A stretch of DNA of 64,000 nucleotides, taken from positions 992,001-1,056,000 of the forward strand of contig CBDCVB010000002.1 in the NCBI GenBank assembly GCA_965222895.1. The letters are read 5' to 3'. Shown here piece by piece: positions 26,063-35,336 of this stretch. Below the pieces are notes generated by a model. That model saw only the letters and a program-made list of their open reading frames with translations, had not been told where the DNA came from and did not search any database. The translations under genes were made by a program, and so were the position numbers. The DNA is from Bin87 sp965222895 (GTDB taxonomy: Bacteria > Chloroflexota > Dehalococcoidia > Lucifugimonadales > UBA3495). Every line of letters starts with the position of its first letter. Position 1 is the first letter of the stretch.

Positions 26063-28007
26063 ATGACCAAGTTGAACGTTGCCAACCGCACCTTGTCTGT
26101 CATGGACAACCTGCGGTTTATAAGGTCGCTCAACAACGAGTGCATTGACCTGATTGCCATTGACCCGCCCTTTGCCACCAACGAGACTTTCACCAGGAAG
26201 CCAAAGCCACCGGTCACCGAGGCGGAACTGGCGGAAGAAAAGGAACTGGCGGCGGCTCACGGCGCGGAGCACAACGAAGGGATTGGCGAAACCAGGGTAC
26301 GAGACGTGTGGAGCTGGGACGCCGATGTGCATCCTGACTGGAAGGCTCGCATCGCCGATGATTATCCCAAGGTTCACGCCGTGATTGAAGCAGTGGAAGC
26401 CTGCGCCAGCGAAAACGATGCTGCTTACATTGCATTTATGGCCGCCAGGTTGCTGGAATGCCGGCGGGTGCTGAAGCCGGACGGCAGTATCTATGTCCAT
26501 TGTGATGACCGGGCCAATAGTTACCTGCGGATGCTGATGGACGCGATCTTTGGCGCAGCCAACTTGCGCAATCAGATTGTGTGGCGGCGCGCCATAGCTC
26601 ACAATGATGCCACTCGGTACGGAAATATCACCGACACGCTTCTGTACTATGCTATGTCAAAGAATTGCACGTGGAACGGGAGTGAGATTGCCGACCCCAA
26701 GACAGTTGAACAATTACTTACTGCTTACCCACAAGAAGACGCGCGTGGGCCGGTCAGGTTCTCCGACCTGACCGGCCCAGGTCCCACTAACGGGGAATCG
26801 GGGCAACCTTGGCAAGGTTATGACGTAGCGGCCAGAGGAAGACATTGGGCTCCACCCAAAGCATCCGACTATGCCAATTGGATAGAACGCAACATCATTC
26901 CTTGCTACACCAAACTGACCGGCGTTCATGCCCGGCTTGACGCACTGGACAATGCAGGATTGATCACGCATCCAAAGAAGGGAGTATGGCCTGGATTGAA
27001 ACGGTATGCCACGGCAGATAGAGGCAGGTAACAGTTCAGACTTGCAGGGACCTGCCGACTATTCGGCTAGCTGTGGAGGGGCGACCAAACACGGAATTTC
27101 CACTGCAAACCGCTTCCGTCCCATCAAACGTGAACAGTTACAGAGGCAACCCTCCCCAAAACTTGGTACTGCATCCTACGGGTTTTACCAACTACAGCAC
27201 GGGGGGGGGGAGTTCGTCGGCTACGCCACGCAGAAGCCGTTAGCGCTGTACGAGCGCATCATCAAGGCCAGCAGCAACCCCGGCGACGTGGTATTGGACA
27301 TCTTCGCCGGCTGCGCGACTACCGCAGTTGCCGCCGAGCGGCTGGGGCGGCAATGGATTGCCTGCGATATGGCCTACCGGAGCTGGACGATGCTCAAACG
27401 TCGTTTCTACCTCAATGGCATTGCGCTGGAAGGCACTACCGACGCCACCAAAGAGGCGCTGGCATCGGTCAAAAAGGACCAGGTGTTTCAGGAACCCCAG
27501 CAGTGGACGACCAGTTGCGTCATTGGCCCCGGCAACTTGCCGGAGCGGGATGATGTTGACCCGGAGCCACATCATCAGTTACGGCAATCACGCGGCAAGA
27601 ACCGAACCAACCAAAATGCCAATTGGTCGGGTCGCATCTCCAAAGAGGACGCCAAAGAACTGTTGGTCAAGCGATTTGGCCCGGTCTGCTGGGGCTGTGG
27701 GTACGAACCGCGCCGGCCCAACAGCACCTGGGATCTAACGCTGTTGGAAGTAGACCACATCCGGGCGCGTAATGCGGCGGAGGGAATGTCTGGCAATGAC
27801 GAACTTTATAACCTGGCCTTGTTGCATCGCACCTGCAACATCGTCAAAGGCAACCGTCTGACGTTGCGCGAACTGCGTCAACACAATGCAGAGCAGATGA
27901 TGCTGTACGTGCAAAAGGTGAGCGACTTGGTTGACATCTTCCAGGCCCAGGAATTTGCGATGGAAGAAATTATGCGACGGGGTGTACAAGGGTCACTGGT
28001 CGCCTGA
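26063..28007 (+). pseudogene. DNA methyltransferase-HNH endonuclease fusion, interrupted
   Basis: The first part (26063-27027) starts MTKLNVANRTLSVMDNLRFI and has the catalytic motif LIAIDPPFATNETF. After the MITE and a G10 tract, the frame resumes with GYATQKPLALYERIIKASSN and the AdoMet motif VLDIFAGCATTAVAAERLG. DPPF before the AdoMet motif makes it a beta-class N6/N4 enzyme. The C-terminal ~130 residues carry an HNH domain: FGPVCWGCGYEP, LLEVDHIRARNAAEGM, YNLALLHRTCNIVKGN. The MITE puts a stop at 27031, and one base in the G tract must also be regained. A bifunctional restriction-modification-like cargo is inferred. Confidence 0.78.
27028..27141. mobile_element. 114-bp IS66-related MITE
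   Basis: Ends GTAACAGTTCAGACTTG and CGTGAACAGTTAC match the termini of the two full IS66 copies except for one or two bases. Flanking 8-mers AGAGGCAG (27020-27027) and AGAGGCAA (27142-27149) match at 7 of 8. It has no coding capacity. It was most likely mobilised by the IS66 transposase and it interrupts the methyltransferase gene. Confidence 0.8.
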
Positions 28008-28192
28008 TGCCAGAGGAGAGCAAAATGCCGCAGAAGAAGGAACGGGGCCGGCCCAGCCGTCCAATGCCGGAAGTGAAAGTTTCATCCATTACGCCCGAAG
28101 ATTTGGCGGATATAATCGTGCGGGCCAAACCCAAGAAAACATGGCGATACTTAACCGAAGCGCGGGAAGCGCGTGATAAGGGCAAGCCGTAA
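28007..28192 (+). CDS. small basic cargo protein of the IS1595 transposon
   Basis: A 61-residue ORF whose ATG overlaps the stop of the methyltransferase-HNH gene (TGATG). The sequence has KKERGRPSRPMPEVKVSSIT, with an RGRP core like an AT-hook, and then DLADIIVRAKPKKTWRYLTE. It ends ten bases before the right terminal repeat. The function is unknown; DNA binding is a guess from the RGRP core. Confidence 0.6.
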   Translation: MPEESKMPQKKERGRPSRPMPEVKVSSITPEDLADIIVRAKPKKTWRYLTEAREARDKGKP

Positions 28193-28231
28193 TGGTCGCG
28201 CTGGTGTACACAGGTATGTAATTCCCCTAAT

Positions 28232-29125
28232 TTACGAGGCCGGGTAATTGCCCAGCCACCACCGCGCGATGTCGATGCGACGGGGCAGCCAGACCTCGGG
28301 CTTGCCCTTCACATATTCCAAGAACCGGCGTAACGCCGCCGCCCGGGCCGGCTTGCCGATGATGCGGCAATGGAGTCCTACGGACATCATCTTGGGGTGG
28401 GTTGCTCCCTCCCGGTAAAGAGTGTCGAAGCAGTTGCGAGCCGCCTCGAAGAAGTCGTTGGGCGTTGACAACTGGCCGCGCCAAAATCCGTAGTCGTTGA
28501 CCTCCAACGAGTAGGGCACCACCAGCCACGGGTTGCCGTGGACCTCAGTGTAATAGGGCAGGTCGTCGTTGTAAGCGTTGCAGTCGTAGACGAAACCGCC
28601 CTCCTCTACCACCAGCTCCCGGGTGTTCACGCTGGGTCCATAACGCGTGTACCAACCCAGAGGTCGCTGCCCGGTAGTGCGGGTGATGGAGGCCACGGCC
28701 TGATTGATGGCCTCCCGTTCAGCGTCCCGATCCATCCTGTAGTATTCTTCCCATCGGTTGCCGTGGCCCATTACCTCGTGTTCCCGGCGAACCAACTCCG
28801 GCCCCACTTCCGGGTTGCGTTCCAAGGCCAGGGCGCAGGCGAAGAAGGTCGAGTTGACTCCATACTCATCCAACAGGTCCAGGATGCGCCAGACACCGAC
28901 CCGGCTGCCATACTCGAAGAAGGACTCATTGGCCAAGTCCCTCTCACCTCTGGCTACCGGCGACGGCGACTCGCCAACCGTCTCGCCGTGAGGATCCCCA
29001 TCCAGGATGGAATTTTCGGACCCCTCCTCGTAGTTGACGACAAACGATACGGCAATCCGGGCGCCGTTGGGCCATTCAACCGCCGGCGGGTTGGGGCCGT
29101 AGCCGATCAGGTCGCGTCCTGCCAT
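28232..29125 (-). CDS. polysaccharide deacetylase-fold protein, PuuE (allantoinase)-like
   Basis: A 297-residue NodB-fold hydrolase. SFVVNYEEGSENSILDGDPH near the N-terminus is characteristic of PuuE/peptidoglycan deacetylase-like allantoinases. EYGVNSTFFACALALERNPE and HEVMGHGNRWEEYYRMD hold metal-site His/Asp positions. YNDDLPYYTEVHGNPWLVVP and MMSVGLHCRIIGKPAR complete the fold. A role in purine (allantoin) breakdown is known for PuuE; here the substrate is inferred only. No uricase or OHCU decarboxylase gene is adjacent. Confidence 0.85.
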   Translation of the reverse strand: MAGRDLIGYGPNPPAVEWPNGARIAVSFVVNYEEGSENSILDGDPHGETVGESPSPVARGERDLANESFFEYGSRVGVWRILDLLDEYGVNSTFFACALALERNPEVGPELVRREHEVMGHGNRWEEYYRMDRDAEREAINQAVASITRTTGQRPLGWYTRYGPSVNTRELVVEEGGFVYDCNAYNDDLPYYTEVHGNPWLVVPYSLEVNDYGFWRGQLSTPNDFFEAARNCFDTLYREGATHPKMMSVGLHCRIIGKPARAAALRRFLEYVKGKPEVWLPRRIDIARWWLGNYPAS

Positions 29126-29225
29126 GAGATTGCTCCTCCTTCTCCCCGGTACGGCAGCCCGGCCTACTCAGAGAACCACGAACGGACTGGAATCTGCGGA
29201 CGCTTATGTAAACGGAAAGGGCCGG

Positions 29226-30131
29226 TTAGCCGCCCCGCCAAGGGTTGATCCCTGTGGTCTTCATCCGCATTCGGTAAACTGAGCTACGGGCGGTGAAGTA
29301 CATGGTGCGGTAGTCAGAGTCACCCCAGGCGCAGTTGGCCGGAATCTCGGGCAACCGTATGATACCCACCAGGGAACCGTCAGGCTCAAAGACCCAAACT
29401 CCGCCCGCGCCGGTGCAGTATACCCGGCCGTCGGTATCAACCTTCATCCCATCGGGGACGCCGTCCTCCGCCGAGTGCATATTGGCGAACAGCCGACTAT
29501 TGCTCACCGAGCCATCTGGGGCCACGTCGTAGGCCCGCATGTACTGGTGGGTACAAACCTCCCCATGTTCTTTCTCCGCGGCGCATTCGTCGCCGCGGCG
29601 GGTGTTGTCGGCGTACAGGATAGTTTCGTCGGGAGAGAAGGCCAGGCCGTTGGGCGATTCCAGGTCGGTGACCACGGCGGATACCGTGCCGTCGGGGGCG
29701 ATGCGGTGGATGCCGTGGAAGTCGATTTCCCGCTCTTCCGGGGGCAGGCGAAGGCCGGGGCTGGTGAAGTAGATGCTTCCGTCGGAGCGGCACACCACAT
29801 CGTTGGGACGGTGCAACCGCTTGCCCTCCCAACGGTCGGCGATTACGGTGATGGAGCCGTCGGGTTCCCAACGGGTCATCTGCCGGTCGTCCCCGTCGCA
29901 CATTATGATTCTGCCCTGGAGGTCGAAGGTCAGGCCGTTGGCGCCCCCACTGTTTCCCCGTATGACCTCTGGTTCGCCGCCGGGCGCCAGGCGATAGATG
30001 ACGTTGATGCGGTTGTTCACGAACAAAAGATAGCCGTCCGGGTGCCACAGTGGCCCCTCGGTAAACTCGAACCCGGTGGCCAGCCGTTCCGCCTCGGAGG
30101 ATTCTACGATTTGATCCAAATTATCGGGCAT
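29226..30131 (-). CDS. SMP-30/gluconolactonase-family lactonase
   Basis: A 301-residue six-bladed propeller. The metal-binding residues are visible as Glu in FEFTEGPLWHPDG, Asn in ESPNGLAFSPDETILYADNT and Asp in VPDGMKVDTDGRVY. LHRPNDVVCRSDGSIYFTSP is another signature. It hydrolyses a sugar or other lactone; the substrate is unknown. It lies on the minus strand between the PuuE-like and LLM genes, with ~100- and ~280-base gaps, so one operon is uncertain. Confidence 0.88.
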   Translation of the reverse strand: MPDNLDQIVESSEAERLATGFEFTEGPLWHPDGYLLFVNNRINVIYRLAPGGEPEVIRGNSGGANGLTFDLQGRIIMCDGDDRQMTRWEPDGSITVIADRWEGKRLHRPNDVVCRSDGSIYFTSPGLRLPPEEREIDFHGIHRIAPDGTVSAVVTDLESPNGLAFSPDETILYADNTRRGDECAAEKEHGEVCTHQYMRAYDVAPDGSVSNSRLFANMHSAEDGVPDGMKVDTDGRVYCTGAGGVWVFEPDGSLVGIIRLPEIPANCAWGDSDYRTMYFTARSSVYRMRMKTTGINPWRGG

Positions 30132-30411
30132 AGTGGCCTCCTGATGCTGGTTAGTCGGAATCGTGGTGCTTCACCGATGGACTGATGGACGTCTCCCTCA
30201 GCCTTTCGGCGATTTGCCGGATGGCGTCGTACAAACGCCGGTGCAATTGCAACCTATGCAGTTCGTTGGCTCGTATCTGCCGCTGACTATATCATGCTGA
30301 ACAAGCCGGAAGCCGTATAAACAACGGTCCGGCGAGACTGATGCTCACGAAGGACGACTCGGATATTTAGATCTCGGATGTCCAGGATGGCGGTTGCGGA
30401 ATGGCGAGGTT

Positions 30412-31464
30412 CTATTGCCGGAACTTGGGCATCACTTCCTTGGCGAAAAGCTCCATTGAACGCAATACCCTGGAGTGCTCCATGCTGCCGAAGGACATGC
30501 TGGCGCCAAAGTACCCGATGCCGTGTTCGTCGCGTAACTTGGTGATTCGCTGCACACATTGCTCCGGCGTGCCAAAGTAAGCAGTAGTCTCCAGTTCCGA
30601 TTCATAAGTGGCCGGTTCGACAGTGCGGGTTCGACGCCAGTGGTCCAGGTCCACATTGATTTCATCGCCGTGGGTCAAAGTGCGCCGATAACCACCCAGA
30701 TCCCGTACCCAGGTCAGAGACTGGCGCGGGTATTCCCGAGCTGTCAGTTCGTCTTCGTCCAGGTACACAAACCGGAAGTAGGGCATTTCCTCCAGGGGCA
30801 GATCCTTTCCGGCAGCAGCGCAACGTTCGGCATAAAGGGAAAACAGGCCCAGATTATCGGCCTCCGGGGTAGAAAAGCTGGTCAGGATGGGCAGGTCTCG
30901 CGATACGGCAACGTCCACACTGGCGGGGGTACGGGATACGGCCAGATACACCGGGGGATGGGGCCGTTGTACGGGTTTGGGAGCTATCGTAAGGTCTCTC
31001 ACCTGATAAAACTCGCCCTGAAAAGTGAAATCGTCCTCGGTCCACAACCCCAGGATAATGTCCAGGGCCTCCTGGGTTCGCGCGTCCCGGGTGTCAAAGT
31101 CGACATTGAAGTTGCCATATTCGTAATCTGCCGAACCGCGTCCAACCCCGAAGTCCAGCCGGCCGTGGCTTAGAACGTCCAGCATGGCGCTCTCTTCAGC
31201 CAGGAAAATGGGGTTGTGGAAAGGCAGGACGCTGACGCCGGCCCCGATCCGAATCTTCTTCGTACGTGCCGCGATGTTGCAGAGCAGCGGCATCAGGGAA
31301 GGGCAGATGCCGTACCGGCTGGAGTGATGCTCCGCAATCCAGATCGAATCAAAGCCCAACTCCTCGGCGTATTCAACCTGTTCCAGCATCTCACCAAAGA
31401 TCCGGCTTTGAGCGCTGGTCTCCGGCTCCGTCCAGGAACCCAGCAAAAACAGGGCAAACTTCAT
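30412..31464 (-). CDS. LLM-class flavin-dependent oxidoreductase
   Basis: A 350-residue luciferase-like enzyme. Motifs include ELGFDSIWIAEHHSSRYGIC, IGAGVSVLPFHNPIFLAEES, LSHGRLDFGVGRGSADYEYG and PPVYLAVSRTPASVDVAVSR. The active-site-like EHHSSRYG resembles alkanal monooxygenase-type members more than the F420 reductases. AAGGAGG lies 12-18 bases upstream of the ATG. No flavin reductase is adjacent. Confidence 0.9.
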   Translation of the reverse strand: MKFALFLLGSWTEPETSAQSRIFGEMLEQVEYAEELGFDSIWIAEHHSSRYGICPSLMPLLCNIAARTKKIRIGAGVSVLPFHNPIFLAEESAMLDVLSHGRLDFGVGRGSADYEYGNFNVDFDTRDARTQEALDIILGLWTEDDFTFQGEFYQVRDLTIAPKPVQRPHPPVYLAVSRTPASVDVAVSRDLPILTSFSTPEADNLGLFSLYAERCAAAGKDLPLEEMPYFRFVYLDEDELTAREYPRQSLTWVRDLGGYRRTLTHGDEINVDLDHWRRTRTVEPATYESELETTAYFGTPEQCVQRITKLRDEHGIGYFGASMSFGSMEHSRVLRSMELFAKEVMPKFRQ

Positions 31465-31677
31465 AATGGATGTGGGCCTCCTTCAAGCTAACCTGGAGCG
31501 ATTCTACAGGTTTTGGAGAAAGTTTGCTCGCTGGTGCCTATCTTGCCGGCCAATTTGGGGCGGCGATATGGCGGGACGGTCAGCTTGGTCGGGGCAGGGA
31601 GCTACTCCGGGCCTGCATATGCAAAAGCCCGATCAAAGGCGTAAGCCATAACAGCCTGGCTGGAAGGGTGAGACCGT

Positions 31678-32799
31678 TCACCCCATAATCCGCCTAAAAA
31701 ATGCCAAGGCGTTGCCGCCGCCGATTTTCTTGATGTCCTCATCAGAATACCCACGGGCTATCAGGCCACGGACGATGTTCTTGCCGTCGGCAGGGGACTC
31801 CAGACCGTTCAGATAGGGCGCCGGCGCGGGATTGGTGCGGCCCATCACCACCCGCCCCACTCCCACCGTGTCGCCAATGCTGGCATCTGTGCCGATGGCG
31901 ACATGGTCCACCCCCACCAGTTTGACCATATAAGCGTACTGGTCCAGCACGCTTTCGATACTTTGCTCCGGGTCGTTGCTGAGCCGGTTGGGTACGGCGG
32001 TTATCCCGATGATGCCGCCTTTCTGAGCGCAGGCCAGCAACTCCTCGTCCTTTCTCAACCTTCGGGCTTGAAAACTGTCGCTGGCGAGGGTGTAGGAACC
32101 GTCGTGGCTGAAGGCAACCGGAGTTTTTGATGCGTCGATCGCGTCCATCGCAGTTCGGAAGGAGGCGTGGGACACGTCGACAACCATCCCCAGTTCATTC
32201 ATACGTTGAACAACCTCCAGCCCGAACTCACTAAGGCCCCCGTCGTTGCGCTCGAAGATGCCGTCCCCAATGTAGGCCTTGCGACTATAGGTCAGGCCAG
32301 CCAGCCGTATTCCCGTGTTATAGAGGACGTCCACCAGGTTTAGCCCATTGCCAATGGCCAGGTGCTCCACCGTGGGCAAGAACCCCACCTTACCCTGCTG
32401 CTTGGCCGACTCTATATCGGCGGCATTACTGACCTGGAGCACGTCGTCATGTCGCGAAATGTCCGAGATCATCATGCTGATCTCGTCCAGCAGATCGGAG
32501 AATCGGATGAAGGACATCTCGTTGGTGTGCAGCATTCCGCGAAAGACGTTGGCTGTTCCCACGGCGGTAAAACCGCCTTCTCTTACCGCATCGTACCCCC
32601 AAACGTAGCTGTCGCTGCGCAGGTACTCCCAATATTGGCTGAAGTCTTCGGGCAGGACCATCGGATGCTGGTGAAGGTCGATCATTATCGACTCCTCCAT
32701 CAAGCGTTGAAACCTGACTTCCTGCTGCCCGTCCAGCCGCACGGTCATGGATGGGACGCGGCCCACTTGACTGACGAGGTGAAATCGGCCAGGCGTCAT
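31678..32799 (-). CDS. membrane dipeptidase-type hydrolase (peptidase M19)
   Basis: A 373-residue member of the renal dipeptidase family, which cleaves dipeptides with a dinuclear zinc site. The metal motif DLHQHP is at ~residues 41-46, then GFLPTVEHLAIGNGLN, VDVSHASFRTAMDAI and VAFSHDGSYTLASDSFQARR with two His. DHVAIGTDASIGD provides the last Asp. No signal peptide is seen. The start could be an internal ATG (TVRLDGQQEVRFQ or EESIMIDLHQHP), since the first 17 residues look unconserved. Confidence 0.88.
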   Translation of the reverse strand: MTPGRFHLVSQVGRVPSMTVRLDGQQEVRFQRLMEESIMIDLHQHPMVLPEDFSQYWEYLRSDSYVWGYDAVREGGFTAVGTANVFRGMLHTNEMSFIRFSDLLDEISMMISDISRHDDVLQVSNAADIESAKQQGKVGFLPTVEHLAIGNGLNLVDVLYNTGIRLAGLTYSRKAYIGDGIFERNDGGLSEFGLEVVQRMNELGMVVDVSHASFRTAMDAIDASKTPVAFSHDGSYTLASDSFQARRLRKDEELLACAQKGGIIGITAVPNRLSNDPEQSIESVLDQYAYMVKLVGVDHVAIGTDASIGDTVGVGRVVMGRTNPAPAPYLNGLESPADGKNIVRGLIARGYSDEDIKKIGGGNALAFFRRIMG

Positions 32800-32979
32800 A
32801 ATGCAACTCCGTTCCAGGCGACCAGTTGGATCACTCTCGAAATGTAATTGGAATCGGGCCCTCTAGCAGCAGTTGCAGACGGAACGCAATGCAACCGCGC
32901 CAGTCCCCGCAGGGTTCTACCTGCAGGACGAGGATCCGTGTTCCATGTATGATCCGTCCGGACCGAACGCATCTAGTAC

Positions 32980-34134
32980 TCAATCAATCTTGGAATTGAA
33001 GGGATATAGGCGATGCAGTTTGGCTCGGGCGTCCTGGGTGTTGAACCGCCAGTTGATGGTGGCCCTCGCCGCATTGCGCTCGGCCGCATAGGCGTTGATG
33101 GCTTGCTGTAGGGCAGTCTCGTCGGGATTACGCCCTTGGAGACAAGCCCGGGTCAACACGCTGAACTCGATCTCCGCCATCCCTTCGGCAAGCTCAGGAC
33201 AGGATTGAGCCAACTGGCGTGCTTGGGCGTGTGGTGAAACTCGAGGCGCTTCACGATGCGCCGAGCTTCGGCGGCGTCGCAGGTCTCATAGAGGGAAGCC
33301 ATGCGGTGCGTGTTCAAATTGTCCAGAACCACCCGCACCACCGGGGCATCGGGGTAAGCCTCATCCACCAGCCAGCGCATCCGGTGGGCACAGTCCTCCA
33401 TAGTGCGGCGCTCGGTAATCGCCACGTGTCGCCAGCCCGCCAGGGGCTCGCAGGTCAGGAAGATGTTGCGCGTGCCGGCGCGGCGATATTCGTAATCCTG
33501 ACGCCGCGGTTGTCCCGGTTGCACTGGGATGGGCGCCCTGGTGTCGGCCAGCAACTGGGTGGAAGTCTCATCGAAGCAGACCACCGGCCGGTCCGGGTCG
33601 TAGGGCTCAGCATACAAGTCCAGCACGTCCTCCATCGCCGCCACGAATTCGCCGCCTACTTTCGGGATGCACCACTGCTGCTTCCGCCACGGCTGGCGGA
33701 CGTTTTTTGAGCCTCAACCGCACCGTCTCATGGGACAGGGACTCCACCAACCCCAACTCCACCACTCGGTCGGCCAGCAGCTGCAGGGTCCAGTGGTCGT
33801 GGCCAGCGGGCGCTGGGCTGCACGCCAGGGCAATCAGGTGGGCCTCGCCCTTGTCGTCCAGCTTGCGATACCGGTTGGCCTGGACCCGATCCTGCAACAC
33901 GCCATCCAAACCTTCCTCAGCGTACCGCCTTTTGGCCCGGTACACCGTACCCTTGGACACGTCCAAAGCGGCCGCCACCTGAGGTGCGTTCCATCCCTCA
34001 TCAACTTTAAGTAGAATGCGCGCCCGGGCGACGATACGAGCCAAACTTTTGCCGCTACGTAGCAGTCGGCTCAGTTGCTCCCGCTCCTCCGGCGTCAACC
34101 GTACTGCGTATTGCTCCAGGGCCATGTTTGCCAC
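32980..34134 (-). pseudogene. IS630-family transposase, copy 1, inactivated
   Basis: The N-terminal part (from ~34134) has the helix-turn-helix block ARILLKVDEGWNAPQVAAAL and DVSKGTVYRAKRRYAEEGLD. The catalytic part reads VVCFDETSTQLLADTRAP, RVVLDNLNTHRMASLYETCD and FHHTPKHASWLN. A six-A run (A7 in copy 2) separates N-terminal and catalytic frames. A 23-bp insertion at 33181-33203 then shifts the frame just before MAEIEFSVLTRACLQG, the part with the catalytic Glu. The gene cannot give a full transposase. Confidence 0.85.
33181..33203 (-). repeat. short dispersed repeat inserted in the IS630 transposase
   Basis: 23 bp containing CCTGAGCTTGCCGAAGG on the minus strand. Removing it joins SWLN directly to MAEIEFSVL, the canonical IS630 sequence. 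The same 23 bp occur at the same site in copy 2 (36966-36988). Confidence 0.8.
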
Positions 34135-34189
34135 ACCTCCCCACCATTCGATCTTGCGGTCAGCGTAGCATTTGTAGGCCTTTCACTAA

Positions 34190-35296
34190 CTGATGTTACG
34201 CAGCCTTGAGGAGTTGGAGTTCGTCAAAGGCCTGGCGAACCGCCTTGAGATATATCCGGGTTCGCAAGGCAAAATGATTCAGCTGGTGGGTCATACTGAG
34301 CCATTCCAAGCGACAGGCCGAGTAGATTGCCATGAAACAGTGGTTGCTTTGAGTTCGGACGGTCTTCCCCGGCGACTTGGCCAGCGCGGCGTTGCCCTTG
34401 AGCGTCTTGTGAAACGTCTCCACTTTCCACCTTTGTTGGTAGATCGTTCTAATGCTCTCGCCTTCACTGTCCAATTCGCTGCAAGCCAGATAGAGAGTCC
34501 CAGTGCTGCCGTCTTTGTTCTTAAAGATCTGGCGCAGCAGCAGGACCGGAAAGTCCAGTCCCCGCAGCCAGCCGCGCACTGGTTGACCTTCCGGCAGGTC
34601 CAGCGTGTCGATCCGGTGAAAGCTGCCCTGAAGTTTCGCTGCATGGCTCAATGCTGCTGTCCGGTTGGATTTGAGCGCGATAATGAACTCCTTGTTCAAG
34701 TCCTTGTGGCTGAAACTCAGGTTTTCTTTGGACGAAAACCAACTGTCGGCCAGCACATAGCGATACTCCAGCCGGTTCTGCTGACACACCTTGAGCATCC
34801 GGCGCATCAGTTCGTTCTTGGAGACCGCGCTCCTGCGCTTGAGCCGACCGGTGTTCGCATCCTTGAACATATTGGGCTTGCGGATGATTTCGTAGGCCAC
34901 TGGCAGCGTTATACTCTGCGCGTGGTAAACGCAGTTGAGGATGTTAATGCCCTTGATGGTTCGGTTCTTGCTGTGATCGAAGTGCCAGGTGACGATCTCG
35001 TTCTCGTCGGTATAGGGCTTTTCCTCAATGGTATCGTCAAATATCAGCGCGCCATTGGGCGGTTCGATCTTTCGCACCATGAGCTTGACCAGCTGCCAGA
35101 GGGTCCTGGAGTCGTAGCCCTCCTGGGACAGCAAGCGGGTTATCCGGTCATGGCTGACTTCCCCTTCCAGCATATTGGACAGGCCGGTGGCTGTCGCCGC
35201 CCCAAAGGAGCTCAGCAGGTAATCGCTATAGAGTTCGGTCAGTTCTTTATTCATGCTTCAAAGATAGCAGTTTCTGCAGCCGGTGCGTAAGGTCAG
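34190..35296. mobile_element. IS4-superfamily insertion sequence
   Basis: A complete 1,107-bp element. Its terminal repeats CTGATGTTACGCA and CTGACCTTACGCA (right end inverted) match at 11 of 13. A 7-bp target duplication TCACTAA lies at 34183-34189 and 35297-35303. It is inserted just upstream of the transposase gene of IS630 copy 1. Confidence 0.8.
34196..35254 (-). CDS. IS4-superfamily transposase
   Basis: A 352-residue DDE transposase. Motifs are GALIFDDTIEEKPYTDENEI (first Asp), YVLADSWFSSKENLSF (second Asp) and IRTIYQQRWKVETFHKTLKG, which fits the Y-(2)-R-(3)-E-(6)-K signature of the IS4 superfamily. The frame is intact and fills the element. I cannot tell which sub-family (IS4, IS701 or other) it belongs to. 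Confidence 0.82.
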   Translation of the reverse strand: MNKELTELYSDYLLSSFGAATATGLSNMLEGEVSHDRITRLLSQEGYDSRTLWQLVKLMVRKIEPPNGALIFDDTIEEKPYTDENEIVTWHFDHSKNRTIKGINILNCVYHAQSITLPVAYEIIRKPNMFKDANTGRLKRRSAVSKNELMRRMLKVCQQNRLEYRYVLADSWFSSKENLSFSHKDLNKEFIIALKSNRTAALSHAAKLQGSFHRIDTLDLPEGQPVRGWLRGLDFPVLLLRQIFKNKDGSTGTLYLACSELDSEGESIRTIYQQRWKVETFHKTLKGNAALAKSPGKTVRTQSNHCFMAIYSACRLEWLSMTHQLNHFALRTRIYLKAVRQAFDELQLLKAA

Positions 35297-35336
35297 TCAC
35301 TAATATAACTTACAATACTGATTTGAACCAGTACTA

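Larger units (their letters stand above)
23418..28226. mobile_element. IS1595-type transposon with methyltransferase-HNH cargo
   Basis: The left end GGGAATTATATACTTGTGTA (23418 on) and the inverted right end (28203-28226) agree at 22 of 24 positions. Between them lie, in order and all on the plus strand, an IS1595-family transposase, a DNA methyltransferase-HNH fusion and a small downstream ORF. An IS66 copy (24537-25988) and a 114-bp MITE (27028-27141) have inserted later; without them the element is ~3.2 kb. IS1595-family transposons with passenger genes are known. The flanking 8-mers do not match, so flanks have been rearranged. Confidence 0.78.
32976..35334. mobile_element. IS630-family element, copy 1 (interrupted)
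   Basis: The element runs between TA dinucleotides at 32974-32975 and 35335-35336. It is interrupted by an IS4-type element at 34190-35296. Without that insertion and its 7-bp duplication, it is ~1,245 bp, the same as copy 2 (35948-37193) in the opposite orientation. Ends resemble GTACTCAATCAATC and the complement of TTGAACCAGTAC. Confidence 0.78.
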
